Notes under the pieces: model-generated
Database searches by the model: none
Seen by the model: the letters and a program-made list of their open reading frames with translations, nothing else
Told to the model about the DNA's origin: nothing
Part shown: in pieces, positions 20,977 to 32,782 of the stretch
Layout: each line of letters starts with the position of its first letter
Position numbering within the stretch: position 1 is the first letter of the stretch
Source of the DNA: Corinectria fuckeliana
Taxonomy: Eukaryota; Ascomycota; Sordariomycetes; Hypocreales; Nectriaceae
Length of the DNA: 64,000 bases
Direction of reading: 5' to 3'
NCBI GenBank assembly: GCA_019137255.1
Contig: WPDH01000056.1
Span: 123,011-187,010 of the forward strand
Made by a program: the position numbers and the translations under genes

Positions 20977-22352
20977 ATGTCCGACACAGCACTCAAGGAG
21001 ATCAAACTGGAGAGCATGGACGGCCTTGATAACGATCTTGGTACCAGGCTCCCGTCAGCTGAGGACCCAAGGCCTCCAGAAGTGACGCCAAGGAAGCAAT
21101 CCTCATACGTCCCGCAATTCTCAGCCACAAACACCTTGATCTTCAGTCGAATGAAGCTCGATTTACAAAAGTCTAGCTCAGAGCTGCCAGATGCACTAGC
21201 CACTGTCCGCCAGACAGACAATGCCGCCGTTGAGGGCACTGAAACAAGGCCAACTCAGAGCATAATCAATACCCTCGCGATGGCGATGCCAGCCTCATCC
21301 TCCACTGGTCAAACTCTTCCAATCACGTCTAATCCAAGCTCGGACACATGGGACTTTCTCAACGCTGGCGGAAAGAGAAAGCGAAATGCATCGGCCGATA
21401 TGGTGGACTTTACCCAGAGCACAGTCGCTTTTCCGTGGGTTGACCAACCCAAAAGCCAGCCACAGTCCAGAGAACAATATTCTCAAAAGTGCTCGAAATG
21501 CGAGGATCAGACTCGGACTCCTGAAGGGACCTTGGTCACATGCAATCGTTGCCTTAAATCCTGGCACCAGCGATGCCATTCTCCAGCAGTCGCCAATGCG
21601 GCGGCGAGACTGTCGAGCTTTGTGTGTGCAGGCTGCGGGGCAGAACAGCAAGAAGAAGCAGTCAGACTCAAGGGGAAAGTGAGCCAACAAAGACAAGGCG
21701 AGATAGAAAGGTTGCGACAGAGACGACTCGCCACCCTTCCTCAAGACGTCGCCCCTGCAAAGTCTGGGCTTGTCGGCTTTGGCGCCGGACGCGCCCCTGA
21801 TTCTGCGGTAAGTTGCTTTTGCCCTATGTAAAAACACCGCAACTAATTGACGGCTAGCGTACTGAATACTTTTCCGACATGAAGAAGACGGATCTTCTCA
21901 ACATTCTCTCCCTGTGTGACCAGCTGAAGCCGCAACTTCTTGCCGATATACTCGTTTCCGTATCCAAGAAACACCCTGACCTGCCCATCTTTGACTCGCC
22001 CGATTGGGAGTCGGAACTTCCCAGCGCTCAGCGCCCAGCCAAACCCCCAAGGGCATACGAGAGGCCACGGCACGGACACGTTATTTTGAACGGGAAAGCC
22101 AAGCTCAAGGTCAAGGCGACGAAGAAGATCTTGAAGCGCACGCGAGTTATAGAGGTTGCCACGGATATGCCTGGAGAAGAAGAGGATGTGCTGCCGTCAA
22201 CGTGGGCGAAAGCTGATGAAGGGATGTACGCGAAGCTGATGCCAGACACGGAGGACAACGGGCTCCTCTTGGATGAGAATGACGAGGAATCGTTCAGTCA
22301 CTTCATGGTGGATAGCTCCGGCAAGCAGATTGTGGGGGCCGTTGGGGGATAG
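20977..22352 (+). CDS. PHD-finger protein, probable chromatin reader
   Basis: Exons 20977-21807 and 21858-22352 (50-nt intron) give 441 residues. A PHD-type zinc finger spans about residues 172-220 (CSKC, CNRC, then WHQRCH, ending CAGC), the pattern that reads histone H3 tails in many chromatin proteins. Before it is a disordered region with a basic KRKR patch near 133. After it comes a QRQGEIERLRQRR helix, then a segment that straddles the intron (FSDMKKTDLLNILSLCDQLKP) and an acidic C-terminus. The ATG at 20977 is the first ATG of the frame. I do not recognise a named orthologue; it is probably a nuclear, fungus-specific subunit (inference). Confidence 0.82.
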
Positions 22353-22789
22353 GTCAACAGACGCAGTGGCTTGTGTGCACTAGGATCCAAGCGAAGATGT
22401 TCCCTGGATACTGGATAGGTGTTGATGATAAATTGTACGTTCCCCGGGTAGATACCTGTTCAAGATGACTAGTCCGCGTCAACAGGTTTTCAATGCCACG
22501 ACGAAAAAGGGCCAGCCCCAGAAGCTAGTTGTCTAGTTGCATTAGTCACAGTGTAAAGTATGGAAGGTCAAGATTTGCAACAAACACTTAATATATTGAA
22601 TTTACGTGTGCTCATGCCTAGATTATGGAGAAAATATATAATGACCGACAAGATGGAGTGCAGCACTGCAGTACTACAGCCACCAAGAAACATCCTCCAC
22701 TTGCGTCCCTTTACTTCACCTCCTTCCAACCGTTTTGCGTTTTTGGTGACGGGTCTGACCCACCACCGGGATCTCGCTCATGAGATGGC
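22353..22789. other. 437-bp convergent 3' spacer
   Basis: Converging 3' ends of the PHD gene and the Cys-rich secreted gene. AT-rich around 22580-22650. No gene seen. Confidence 0.5.
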
Positions 22790-23689
22790 TTAGCAGTGGC
22801 AGTTGAAGATGCCGATGAGGGTCTTGAGAACGTTGCCAACGAGGCACAGCAGACTCTCAATGGCAACAGTGACGATGTTGCCGGCAGCACCAACGGTGAG
22901 CAGGACGTCGGGGAGAACGCAGAAGCCGATGAGACCCTGGAGGTAGCCGCCAAGGGTTCCCTTGACGTCGATGTAGTTCTTGCAGCCCTTGGTGCAGTAG
23001 GAAACGCAGTCGTAGGTAGGGCAGCTGGTGAGGCCGAGCAGGCAGGTCAGGTTCTTGACGGTGCCGAGGAGGCCGGCGACGATGGCGCCGACGACGTTGT
23101 CGGCGGTGACGGACAGGCCGTGGGCGTTGGTGTTGAACAGGGCAACGGCGTCTGTGACGGACCCGAGGTAGAGGCCGGCTAGACCGCCGCAGGTGTTCTT
23201 CAGGCTGACGCTGATGTCGGCGGTGACGTCGATGGCGGCGCCGGCATGGACGATGATCTCGGCCTCGATCTCGACGGGGGCGAGGAAGACGACGTTCTGG
23301 AGCGAGGCCTGGCAGTAGGCGTGCTTGGCGCTGTACTTGACGATCTTGTAGGGCGAGCAGGCGCAGAAGGCGCCCAGCTTGGCGTCGACGGAGCCGTAGA
23401 CGCTGACCGAGGGCTTGGGCCAGGGGCCAGTGACGACGGAGCCAGTGCAGCGGCTGGTCTTGGTGTTCCAGGACTGGCCGGGGGGGCACGAGCAGGCCTT
23501 TGTCCAGCCGCAGTAGCTCATGTCGGTGGGGCACTTGAACGAGGTGCGCTCGAAGAGGCCGTTGGCGATGGTGTTGGGGCTGGTGTCGCGGACCTCGAGG
23601 CCGGTGTCGACGACGGGCTCGGGGATAGCGGTGGCCGCGGCCAGGGAGGCGAGCGCGGCCAAGCCCATGACGATGTTGGAGAAGTACAT
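22790..23689 (-). CDS. secreted cysteine-rich protein, 18 Cys
   Basis: A single exon of 299 residues. A clear signal peptide (MYFSNIVMGLAALASLAAATA, cleavage likely before IPEP) is followed by 18 cysteines, an even number that suggests disulfides. The N-terminal block is dense in them (CPTDMSYCGW.KACSCPPG). The middle is rich in small hydrophobic residues (VEIEAEIIVHAGAAIDVTADISVSL), and the C-terminal half has CPTYDCVSYCTKGCKNY and ends NCHC. Codon use is strongly GC-biased at third positions, typical of a highly expressed gene. Function unknown; a wall-associated or effector-like protein is a guess. A CT-rich leader precedes it. Confidence 0.8.
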   Translation of the reverse strand: MYFSNIVMGLAALASLAAATAIPEPVVDTGLEVRDTSPNTIANGLFERTSFKCPTDMSYCGWTKACSCPPGQSWNTKTSRCTGSVVTGPWPKPSVSVYGSVDAKLGAFCACSPYKIVKYSAKHAYCQASLQNVVFLAPVEIEAEIIVHAGAAIDVTADISVSLKNTCGGLAGLYLGSVTDAVALFNTNAHGLSVTADNVVGAIVAGLLGTVKNLTCLLGLTSCPTYDCVSYCTKGCKNYIDVKGTLGGYLQGLIGFCVLPDVLLTVGAAGNIVTVAIESLLCLVGNVLKTLIGIFNCHC

Positions 23690-25133
23690 GGTGAGGGAGG
23701 TTGAGGGTGAGAAGAGGCTGCAGTTGTGAGAGCGAGAGAAGTGTGAAGAGCGAAAGACTAAAGCCGAGGCGGCTAGAGAAGAGGAGGTTGAAGAAGAGGA
23801 GGATGATGGTTGTTGGTGGTGAGGAGGGAGAAAGAGTCGTCCAGCACGGGAGTCTTGGGCGTCTTATATAGCTCGACAACTGCCATCGCCGCCTCTGCCC
23901 GACCAGCAAAACAACGCCAAGTACGAAGTACAGAGCGGTTGCTCCTCTCGCCGTCGACGATGGTATCCGCCCAGACACAGACGCCCCCGGGAAGTCGGTG
24001 GTCCCCCGTCTGAGGCCAGTCTCTCCCAGCCCAGCCCAGCCCTGATCTATCCATCTACACCACCCACCGACACGGACCTCTGAGAAAAGCCTCCTTTCCT
24101 CCACACGCCCCCTACCGGTGAAGGGCAAAGCTACCAGTAGTTCAGCTGAGCGCCACGAGCGCCTCAAGCAGCGATCAGCAGAAGGACCACCCCTAGCAGG
24201 TGCAGGTGCAGGTGCAGGCAGGCAAGGGAAGCAGGCTTGGCAGCAGTCAGTCCGGAGGGGGGGCCCTCAGCTTGCTTCTTCTTCGTATATCACGGCGCAA
24301 ATACAGGTTTTCCGAGGCACAAAAAAGGAAGAAGGCTTGGTTGGTGTGGGGTGGCAAGATCAAGATGGGACGAAGGGGGGCTGTTGAGGGAGGACGGGCT
24401 ACTGCGGCGTGTCTCGGGTTCTCCGGCGAGGAGGGCCATGAGCAGTGCGAGTTTGCCAGTTGATGACGAGCTGAGGAAGAGTCGAATCCCACCGCCAGGT
24501 ACGTCACGACTGCTTTAGCTACCGCGGGGGGGGGGGTTGTCAAGCCGAGGGCATCTACAGGACCAGCCCTCGGGACAGCAAACTCCAGGAGGAAGCAGGA
24601 GCTTGAGTCTAAGCCAAGAAGAAACGAAAACGTGCCTGCCCAGTCCTTGCCCTTGACGAAACGCCCGGACAGACAGACAGACAGACAACAAGAACCATGA
24701 AAGTTGGAGAGAGATATAGAAGAGAGAGTCTGAGCTCCAACCCAAACTACAGGGTTCTCGTGGTGGTGAGCTGGGCTGGTCAGGTACCCGGAAGCTCAGC
24801 TGCTTTAGCGTGCCTTCGGTCGGTCGGGAACATTCGATCGATTTGGAGGGCTCGGACCGTCGCCGTTTTCTCCAGTCCTGGGGGTAGGTAATCTCGCGGA
24901 TTGCCGCGGGGGGGTTTCTTTCAGTTTCGGTCTTTGCTCCAACCAGTCTGTGCACCGCCACGATACTAGTTGGACAGTTGGCTCTCCTTAGGTCCTGTGA
25001 GCCAAGGTCGTAGGTGACCAAGTGAACTGAATGAACAACATGGAGTCGTTGTGGTCGATTGTGGTGTTGGCCGGATACGATATTGTCCAGTTGTGGATAC
25101 TGGAACTCGCCCTTTTTCTTTTCCTTCTTTTTG

Positions 25134-25158
25134 AAAAAAAAAAAAAAAAAAAAAAAAA
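25134..25158 (+). repeat. 25-base A run
   Basis: A pure A homopolymer preceded by a T/C-rich strip. It could be an old retro-inserted poly(A) tail, but no coding body or target-site duplication was seen beside it. Confidence 0.7.
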
Positions 25159-25823
25159 GGGGTTCCACCAACTCTCGGTAGATCGGCGAGTCTCCTTGTA
25201 CTCTGCTGCCTTGCAAGTAAAGCTAGGCCCTGTGTACGAGGCTGGCCGGCAGTTGCCTGAGACTTCCTTTCTTCCCGTTGCTTTAGTTTCTTTGGTTTCT
25301 TTAGCTGCTTCTTAGTGCTGCTGTCCCCATTGTTTGTTTCCCCCTCGTGTCCCCTTCCGTGGCTGCTTTGCTTCCCCGCCATCGATAATACTTCGTACTT
25401 GGGCTGCTAATCAAACTATATATCTTGGCCCTAATTAGTACGGTGTACAGCAAACAGCAAACAGCAAGAAAGGGGATTGGTTATCAAACCTTGCCGCCAT
25501 CTCTTCATGTCTTCCCACATGGATTCGATAAGCAAGGAGAACCCGATACCCCAACCAAAAGACTCCAGACCATCCATCCAAGACAGCGCTCGCTTGCTGC
25601 GCTACACCATTTACTGCTCCTGTACTCCGGTGAGCCAAGTAGACATCTCCCGGTATTCTAGACTCTAGTCCACGCCTCTCCCGCTTTCCCCATTGGGCAC
25701 CTGCAGCCGCAGCCGCAGCCGCAATTGCGGGCCACGGCTATGCATGTCAGCATAATGGAATAGGGTATGGGACGGAAACTTGGTACATATCTAAGCCCAT
25801 AAGCCTCATCAACGGAAAAGCCA

Positions 25824-25839
25824 TTGAGTCATGACTCAA
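25824..25839. promoter_or_regulatory. 16-bp palindrome with two abutting AP-1/Gcn4-type sites
   Basis: TTGAGTCATGACTCAA is a perfect 16-bp palindrome made of TGAGTCA next to TGACTCA. Each half fits the bZIP (Gcn4/CPC1 or AP-1 type) consensus. It lies in the middle of a gene-poor stretch, 2.1 kb from the start of the secreted Cys-rich gene and 2.7 kb from the next gene. Function is inferred only from the motif. Confidence 0.4.
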
Positions 25840-27562
25840 GCCCGTTCGTTGTCTCTCTTTTTCCTTCTCGTTTCGTCCCTGTACGAGACGGTGCTAAAGC
25901 TAGTTGGGTTTTAATTAGTCCGGCTTAACTGAACTGGCAAAGCAAACCCCCACCCTGTCTGTCCCCCTTTTTTTTCTTTGCTTCTAGGAAGTACGTACTA
26001 CAGTCAACGGTTATCCGGCACTGTCTGCCACCAGAGTGTGCTATGGTGTGCCGTGCTGTGCTGTGCTGTATACATATGTAGTTGCCGTCTGGGCGTTGCC
26101 GTAAGCTTCAGGTGTAATTAGCGTGTACGAAGTACCTATATTATTGTCCTCCATCTCCATGGCGGAGGAGGAGTGGAGCTACCGCCTCGACCCATTCCCT
26201 ACCTTCCCTACCTATGTAAGGCCACAAGTTGTTTCAGGCTGGCCTCCGTTCATTCATTCATAATTACTATGTAACTAATCAGCTCCCTTATCCATTCGGC
26301 CTTCTATCTAATCATCTACGTACATAGAATACGAAGTACATGTACGTACATCTCTTAGCCGGGCAGATGTTGTTTCGTTTCGTTTTAGCTCCGTCCGCAG
26401 CTCTGGGTCCGGCCATGCGTTGGCCACCTGGCACCAAAACTCACCTGCGCTAACAGCACACCGTATTAACCCAGGGATGCACATACTAATAATATATAGT
26501 ACAGCACGATATGATCCAATGTCAAGATGCTGCCTGCGAACCTACCAGCTAACTAGTGCGCGGCACTGCACAGACAAGCACCTGCCTTGGTCAAGTAGAC
26601 TACTATGTACGTAGACTGCGGGCAAGACAGCCACAGGCAAGCTAGCTGGCAAATTGAATCATGACTTTGGGCATCAAAGCTATTTCGACCCTGATGTAGT
26701 TCGATTTTACCCCAGCCTTGAGTTGCCTGTAACAGGTAGATAGACTAGACTACATGCGAACTCCTACCCAGTACGTTTGCAGCAAGTCTTCTTCCCTGCC
26801 TACACAAGGTAGATGGGTCATCCGCAGGGGGGGGTTGTGCTGCACATCTGGGCTGCTCTTCTCCACACCGTTCAGCGTCCTTGGAAGATGACCTTGCCTT
26901 CAAGACAGCCTTGCTTTCAAGACCTCGACCGATACGCACATGGACACGGCCGAGACCTTCGACTTCTCCAAGGGGCGTCCGGCTCTTGGGTCATCCGGGA
27001 AGCAGAGACACGCATGAGAAACGTGCACATCGTGGGGACGGACACTACGGGATCCGTCCCCACAGCGCTGCACGTTGGTCCCCGTACCTGCACGTCCTGG
27101 TTCATGTAATCCAGTTGTCATCGATTTATACTACTATGTAGATAACATAGATTAGTACGTATACGAATTTACGAATTACATTTACAGGGTCCCCTGTTTG
27201 AACGACTGCGTTGCGGGCCCTTCGAAACACGAGTTAATAGCATCACCCATTGCCCACCCATTGCCAACCCACTCGTCACTCTTCCCCCGAGTCCGTACCT
27301 AATTACCTACGTAGCATTGTCTCTCATGATGCACAACTCCAGGCCCAGCCTCGCGTTGTCCGGCGTGGCACCCGTCCGCTGCGGTTCCGCTCGCGTCGTC
27401 CGCCGCCGCCACCGATCCTGCTCGGGCCGCGCTGCCACTGCGCCTGCGCCCATGTCCACCACCAGCCGGCCCGGTGCTGAGAGAGAATCAGGTGTACGAT
27501 GTTCCATCCCCTGGAAGCAGCAGAGTCAGTGGGGGGGCTTCTTTTCTTGGGTGTGTGTGTGC

Positions 27563-27588
27563 GTCTGTCTGTCTGTCTGTCTGTCTGT
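27563..27588 (+). repeat. (GTCT)n microsatellite
   Basis: About six GTCT units after a short GT tract. If the third exon of the neighbouring membrane gene is real, this lies inside its last intron. Confidence 0.75.
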
Positions 27589-27771
27589 TGGGCTCTGCCA
27601 AGAGAAAAGAGATGCAGCGTGTCTCTGCCAAGGAACAGAAAGGTGATGCGTCTCTAGTCCAACAAAGGCGTGCTGTGCGTCTCTACCGAGCAAAGGGGAA
27701 AGGGACAACGGGTGGAGAGGCAGGGAGAGTGGAGACCGAAAGCATGTCTGAGAAGAAGAAAAAGAAGAATC

Positions 27772-28556
27772 TTACAAGACAACGCACACGAGGCCCAGTA
27801 CCGGCTCGCCAGCTTGCTCGGGCACCATGTTCCAGTACGTGTAGTCGGCCGGGAAGACTCGCTCCGCTGCAACAAAGGCAATCAGGATGCCGAGATAGAC
27901 CGACGCTGAGAGCGTGCGGGCCAGCAGCGCCCAGTCACTCCAGGAGCGGTCGAACAGGCGGATTGACCTCACGTCGAGGACGACGTCACACGCCAGCGCC
28001 GTCATGAGCAGCGCAGCTTTAGGGCTGTCAATGAGGGAAAAGAGGGGGGGACAATGTTAGTCAAGGTATTCATCTTCCTCTTCTTCCAAGTTTTTGTCTT
28101 CATCGGACTGTGAGCGTGGGTGGGACTCGCTTACCCGTAAGCCGAAGACATGGAGTGGCTGTGAGTGGCCAGGAAGACGGCCATGATCAACGCCAGCATC
28201 ATGCAGGCGACCAGGTGCACGAAGTCGACGGCGATGCGCACGACGCGGACGATGGGCGCCGGCGGGTCCTCGTAGTCGTCCTCGGGGAGCGGCGTGAGGA
28301 GCGGCGTCGACTCCTTGGTGGCGGGCGTCGTCGATATGCGCGGCAGGTTCTTGGAGCGGTAATCGACGCTGAGGTTGAGAGGCGGCGGCCGGTTTCCCTT
28401 GGCCATGATGACGATGCGGCTGCTGCTGTCGTTCTTGTCGTTGGTGGAGGCGGACGTGGAAGAGGAACGGGATCTAAAGGTGCCGGTGATGGGTGAGGAG
28501 CTGGTGTGGGAGGCGTAGCAGCCTCGCTCGTTGACGTGGACAAATAGCTTGAACAT
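27772..28556 (-). CDS. small multi-pass membrane protein, unknown
   Basis: Exons 28556-28135 and 28024-27772 (110-nt intron, GTAAGC..GACAG) give 224 residues. A Ser-rich cytosolic N-terminus (with LNLSVDYRSKNLPRIS and TPLLTPLPEDDYEDPP) is followed by three hydrophobic helices (VRIAVDFVHLVACMMLALIMAVFL; KAALLMTALACDVVLDV; LARTLSASVYLGILIAFVAA) and the start of a fourth (VLGLVCVVL) at the stop. The stop TAA overlaps a consensus donor (GTAAGA at 27775). An alternative third exon 27510-27324 would continue with LGWNIVHLIL and a basic tail. The start may also be the inner ATG at 28406. It resembles MARVEL-like four-helix fungal proteins in layout only. Confidence 0.6.
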
Positions 28557-29987
28557 GAAGGTGGATTAGATTCTGATGCTTTTCCAGAACCGAGAATGAG
28601 TGTCGTCGTGGTGATCGATTAGTTGATGTCTTTGAGTAATAAGTGAGTTCCTTGTGTGTGTGGTGTGTGTTTGTGTGTGGCGTGGAAACCTGTCCAACGT
28701 CCAGTGAGTGAGGTGAGGAGAGAGTGGTACAGTATCCAGCCCGCAAGTGAGAGAGAGAGAGAGAGAGAAAACGAATACACGAATAAATGAATGATTGATT
28801 GAATGAAGAATGAGCAAACGAACGAGCGATTGAGTGAGCGGTGAAACTACAGACAGAGATTGATCTTAAAATAAAAACGAAACTGAAAGAACGACGGACA
28901 GAAAATTATCCAAGACGATAAAAGCAAAACAACGTGCCACCCATCGATTGGCAAGCAGACGGTGTTTTTCGTGCTTCTCTCGCCCACTCACTGACAGCCG
29001 CCCGTCCAGCCCAGAGCTTCAAGGGTCTCTCTACCTTTGTATCCGCCGTGCTATCCGCGCCCTCGCAATCGGATTGGATTCTTTACCCGCCTGAAGGTGC
29101 TTAGCGCACAACTGGAAACCGCCACGGCCGCAATCCCTGACGGCTTGGCAGGGCGCTCGAGCCGGTGTTGGATAGGTAGATGACCCCCTTACCTACTGTA
29201 CCGTCCATACATATATGTACTCTGTAGGTGCATTCCCCGCCAGGGGCTTGTCGCACCAAAGCCGCCGACCTCGCCGAAACGAGCCAGAACCATCCCCTGT
29301 CATCACGTATTGGAGCATCCTTAACCTCTCAATCAGACTGCCGCGGGGGTACGAGCGCTGCAGTTAGGCTGCAGTTACTGGGCTACGCGCCGAGGGTGGC
29401 AACCCCGTTCTAGAAGAACCTGGCACGTCTCAGGCCACTCTCTGCGCCCGCGCCTCGCCTCGACAAGTACCACATCATCTACATCCACTGTCCGTTCCTT
29501 CGTACCTGGCAGCTTTGCTCACACCGGTAAGTAGTGCGTACCTATTATATGTAGGTATATAGGTATGTAGTCACTTATTCGAACAGCACAGGGCATAGGC
29601 CTAGAATGGGCCGTTTCCAAGCTCAGCCCAGGCACGGATAGCTCGCTCCATGCGCACACATCGCATGGACAAAGCTCGAATCAAGCTTGATGTTTGGGCC
29701 ACCCATCGGAGATTTCTTTGTTGGTCTACTACATAGATACATAACATGCATGCATGTTTGTTTATAGCTCGGCTCAGACTTGCCTTTACCACCTCATCAA
29801 CGTCTTCATGCAGAGGAAATGCTCACCGTCTTGGCCCGCCGAGGGTTAGCTGCTATTTTCACACCAGCAAACGCACACACGCGAGCCCGATGTTTCCTGT
29901 GGTTACAACGTCTCGGAAGTATCTGTTGAGTGTCATCATCGCCGGGCGTTTCAGAGCCACTTGGTCTCCCTTCCACCCCTAGATAAG
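28557..29987. other. 1.4-kb spacer, no supported gene
   Basis: The membrane-gene promoter on the left; the ASNSD1-like 3' flank on the right. GT-rich near 28656-28680 and a (GA)n run at 28748-28768. Confidence 0.5.
28748..28768 (+). repeat. (GA)n microsatellite
   Basis: About ten GA units upstream of the small membrane protein gene. Confidence 0.8.
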
Positions 29988-31810
29988 TCACCCCGAGATA
30001 AGAGTCGTCCCCTTCACCTTTCCGCTTTCCATCTTGGCCGTCCTGGCCCCGAACTGAATCTACCATCCGTCACGTTAGTTGGCATGCCTTGGAACGCCAC
30101 AGCACAGCATCCGAATAGCACTCACCGCCCTCTTCTTTTCCCGCGAAACCGTCTCCATCCCCAGAACCTTGGCCAACAGTCGCAGCACTCTTTTTTCAGC
30201 CTCCACCTCGACCTCGTTGCCTTGGTTCTCAAAGTCGCACTTCTCCCAGACCGCAGATTCGATTGCCCACTTGACGAATCCTTCGTCCAGATACGGGAAT
30301 CGCACTTCTCGGCCCCAGTGCGCCATCACTCGGTCGTCTCGCCCGAGGTTTCTCTTGCCCAGCCGGCTCACGTCGAGCTTCATTTCTTCCACGACGCCTG
30401 GATACCCACGTCGAGAATACGCCGTAGCGTGTCGTACGTAGCCTCCGAAGAGCTCATCGGCCCCGAGACCAGACAGAAGCACCCGAGCTGTCGTGCTGTA
30501 TGCCTGCGGCTCGGGTTTCGACCGTGTTTCGCTGAGTCCTTGGCCCCTCGCAGCAAAGTAGAGCGCACATCCAATTGAGAGATCCATCTCCGTGTTGTGT
30601 GGGTAAATCAATCGTACAATCTCGGGTCTTTGCTCCAGAGTTTCTGTATAGGGCACGTTCACCTGTCCGCCATTAGTTCGTCCGTTGCATCCAGGGTATT
30701 CATTATGGTCATACTGCTACGAAGCGCCATGCCCGACCGGGACAGACCTTGGTGAGTTCTGCATAGGCGCTCCTCCCGGTCATCCGATCTGGGCACTTTT
30801 CGTAGAGGTCATCTCGGGAACAGTCTGAATGCTGGGCTGCGATCCGGGGGTTCTCGAAAGCCACATTGATCAGGTCGATGGACTGGTCAGAGGCCACGAG
30901 GCCATCGGACAGCCTGGCCAACACTGTACAATCGAGCCCTCCCGAGAAAAGAACCGCGATTCTTGCATCCGTATCAGACGCTCGGGGCGGCAAGGGCACA
31001 TCAAGGACCCGAAGTCTCAGCGATTCCATGAGATGCTGTTGCAGGGCCTGGACCGGTCTCGAATTGAGTGTCAACTCGGAGGGCTCCTGAGGTATCTCGG
31101 TGTTGAAGACTCCGATGCCTGATACCTACGGAGGTAAGTAGCGAGATAAAGGTCCTTGGAAGACCAGTGCGATGGGGGCTCACTAGGGAAGGGTCATGTG
31201 CCCAGTCATGTCGAGTAGGCACCAAGTCGGCGACAAAGTCACCGCCGCCGAGTTCAAGTGTGTAGCATCCATCAGCCTCGACCTCTGTCCAGCCTTCAAC
31301 TGGCATCTCTGCAACGCTGGACAGGGAAAACGGCAGGCCAGCCTTCACAAGCAGGGACCGTCGGCCTAGACGATCGCGTCCGTAGTAGAGACGGTTTGCA
31401 GGTTTGTCAAAGTAGATGAAGGCGAAGGGGCCTTGGATAGCACGCAAAGCATCGAGAACGCCGTCCGAGTCTACCGCACTACGGCCCGCCTCAGTCAACA
31501 GGGCCAAAACCGCCTCGCCGTCATTTCCTTGAACCGGCTCTCCGCGAATGCCCCACGCCTCGCCGTTCCAGCAGAGAATAGACCCGGAAACATGGTCGAC
31601 GAGCGGCTGTTTGGCCACGTGGTCGCCTCGGAGGGAGAGCACTGTCGACGTGAATGTCAGGAAGAGAGAGCCTCGGTCTGGGCCCTTGCAGATAACCTGT
31701 GTCCGGGTGGTTCCAGTATGATCGGGGCCTCTCCTGGCAAGGCATTGGATGAGTTCGGGTGGGGTGGAAGAGTCGGGAGACGAAGAAATGGCAGCATGGA
31801 TGCCGCACAT
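29988..31810 (-). CDS. asparagine synthetase domain-containing protein (ASNSD1-like)
   Basis: Exons 31810-31184, 31125-30715, 30662-30126 and 30059-29988 give 548 residues (introns 58, 52 and 66 nt). It has an N-terminal class II glutamine amidotransferase domain starting MCGIHAAIS, with Cys2 as the expected nucleophile, RRGPDH, and WNGEAWGI, then YYGRDRLGRRSLL. The synthetase-like half carries the ATP-PPi loop as LFSGGLDCTVLARL, then YPHNTEMDLSIGCALYFAARGQG and LLSGLGADELFGGY. It ends with VRFPYLDEGFVKWA and KKRA|IQFGARTAKM across the last intron. ASNSD1-type proteins are distinct from true asparagine synthetase, and their reaction is not settled. The loop reads SGGLDC rather than the SGGLDS usual in asparagine synthetase. 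The last intron is supported because reading through it replaces the conserved IQFGARTAKM end. Confidence 0.92.
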
Positions 31811-32782
31811 TTTTGCGCGTCAAGGCGATGTGCTGAAACGCGTTTGTTGGAGAAGCTTTTTGAAATATTCTGGCGTTTCGAGGCTGGCGTTTCGAGGCCC
31901 TTGCCATTTCTCCACATGTGACATCAAGTTGTCTGCCTCAGTACCAGGTCGCTGTGGTCGCCTATTACCTACCTACCCTAGACACACATGGCATGATCCA
32001 AAAATATCTCAGGTATGCATGCACTGCACGGTTTGTACGGCTGACCATCTCCTAGAGTACAGCAGTATAAAGCAATCTACCAACACTCTATTGGCCATTC
32101 ATGGTTCAGATTCGGGCCCTATGACATCATCCCAGTAATCATGGAATCCTTGTCAGCGTGCATGATCCAAAAGATGTCATGACGGTCATCTTCTCCACAC
32201 GTACGGCGCACAGCTATTTTGTTTTGAAACGCAGGACCCACCATATGCATGCGACACAACGGATGAACAAGTCGCAGCACTGTGACAGGCTGTTGCCTGA
32301 AGCAACTGGCGGTGGCGAATTGCAGATGCCGTCTAAATAAAGAAAACAACACCATACAATCTGCTGGTACGATGCATACATACGGCGGCAAATGGTAGGC
32401 ATTTAGAGACGAAGATTTGAGAACGAGACGGCAAGAAAAATCCAAGCCGCCAGCGGCTCTCCCAACCGAAGATCACCAGAAAACCCGCGACACAGAGGAT
32501 CAAGCAGGTAACTTAGGGCACCGAACCACAGCTGTTCGACAGTGAGACGCCAGCAGGATGAGATCCATGGCTGGGTTTCGTGCCTCCACAGTCTCGGCGG
32601 GATTGGATTGGTTACATCTCGGTAGCATGTAGATGGAGACAGGGGCTGAAGACTTATTAGCGTCGTCCATCATACATGGTATAAGCTAGAACTTCCCGTT
32701 GATGTTTTTCTGAACTTCTCCTCATCTGTTCCCTAGATGTGAGATCCCATTCCCATTGTAGACCTACTGCTCAGTCACAACC
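31811..32782. other. 972-bp divergent spacer, no gene seen
   Basis: Shared upstream region of the ASNSD1-like gene and the SGNH esterase gene. Only short ORFs. Confidence 0.5.

Larger units (their letters stand above)
23690..27323. other. 3.6-kb gene-poor stretch
   Basis: No supported gene. Seen: GCAGGT units near 24200-24225, a G11-type run near 24526-24537, (GACA)n near 24670-24688, a 25-A run at 25134-25158, a double AP-1-like palindrome at 25824-25839, and scattered TACGTA/AGTACG motifs near 26330-26350. This may be a large promoter or hold non-coding transcripts; nothing in the sequence shows which. Confidence 0.5.

Noticed and set aside
23246..24167. Long ORFs opposite or out of frame with the Cys-rich gene (up to 436 codons)
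   Set aside because: High GC3 of the real gene opens shadow frames; Arg-rich, repetitive products.
25134..25158. Processed pseudogene tail or LINE/SINE insertion
   Set aside because: Only the A run is seen; no body, no target-site duplication.
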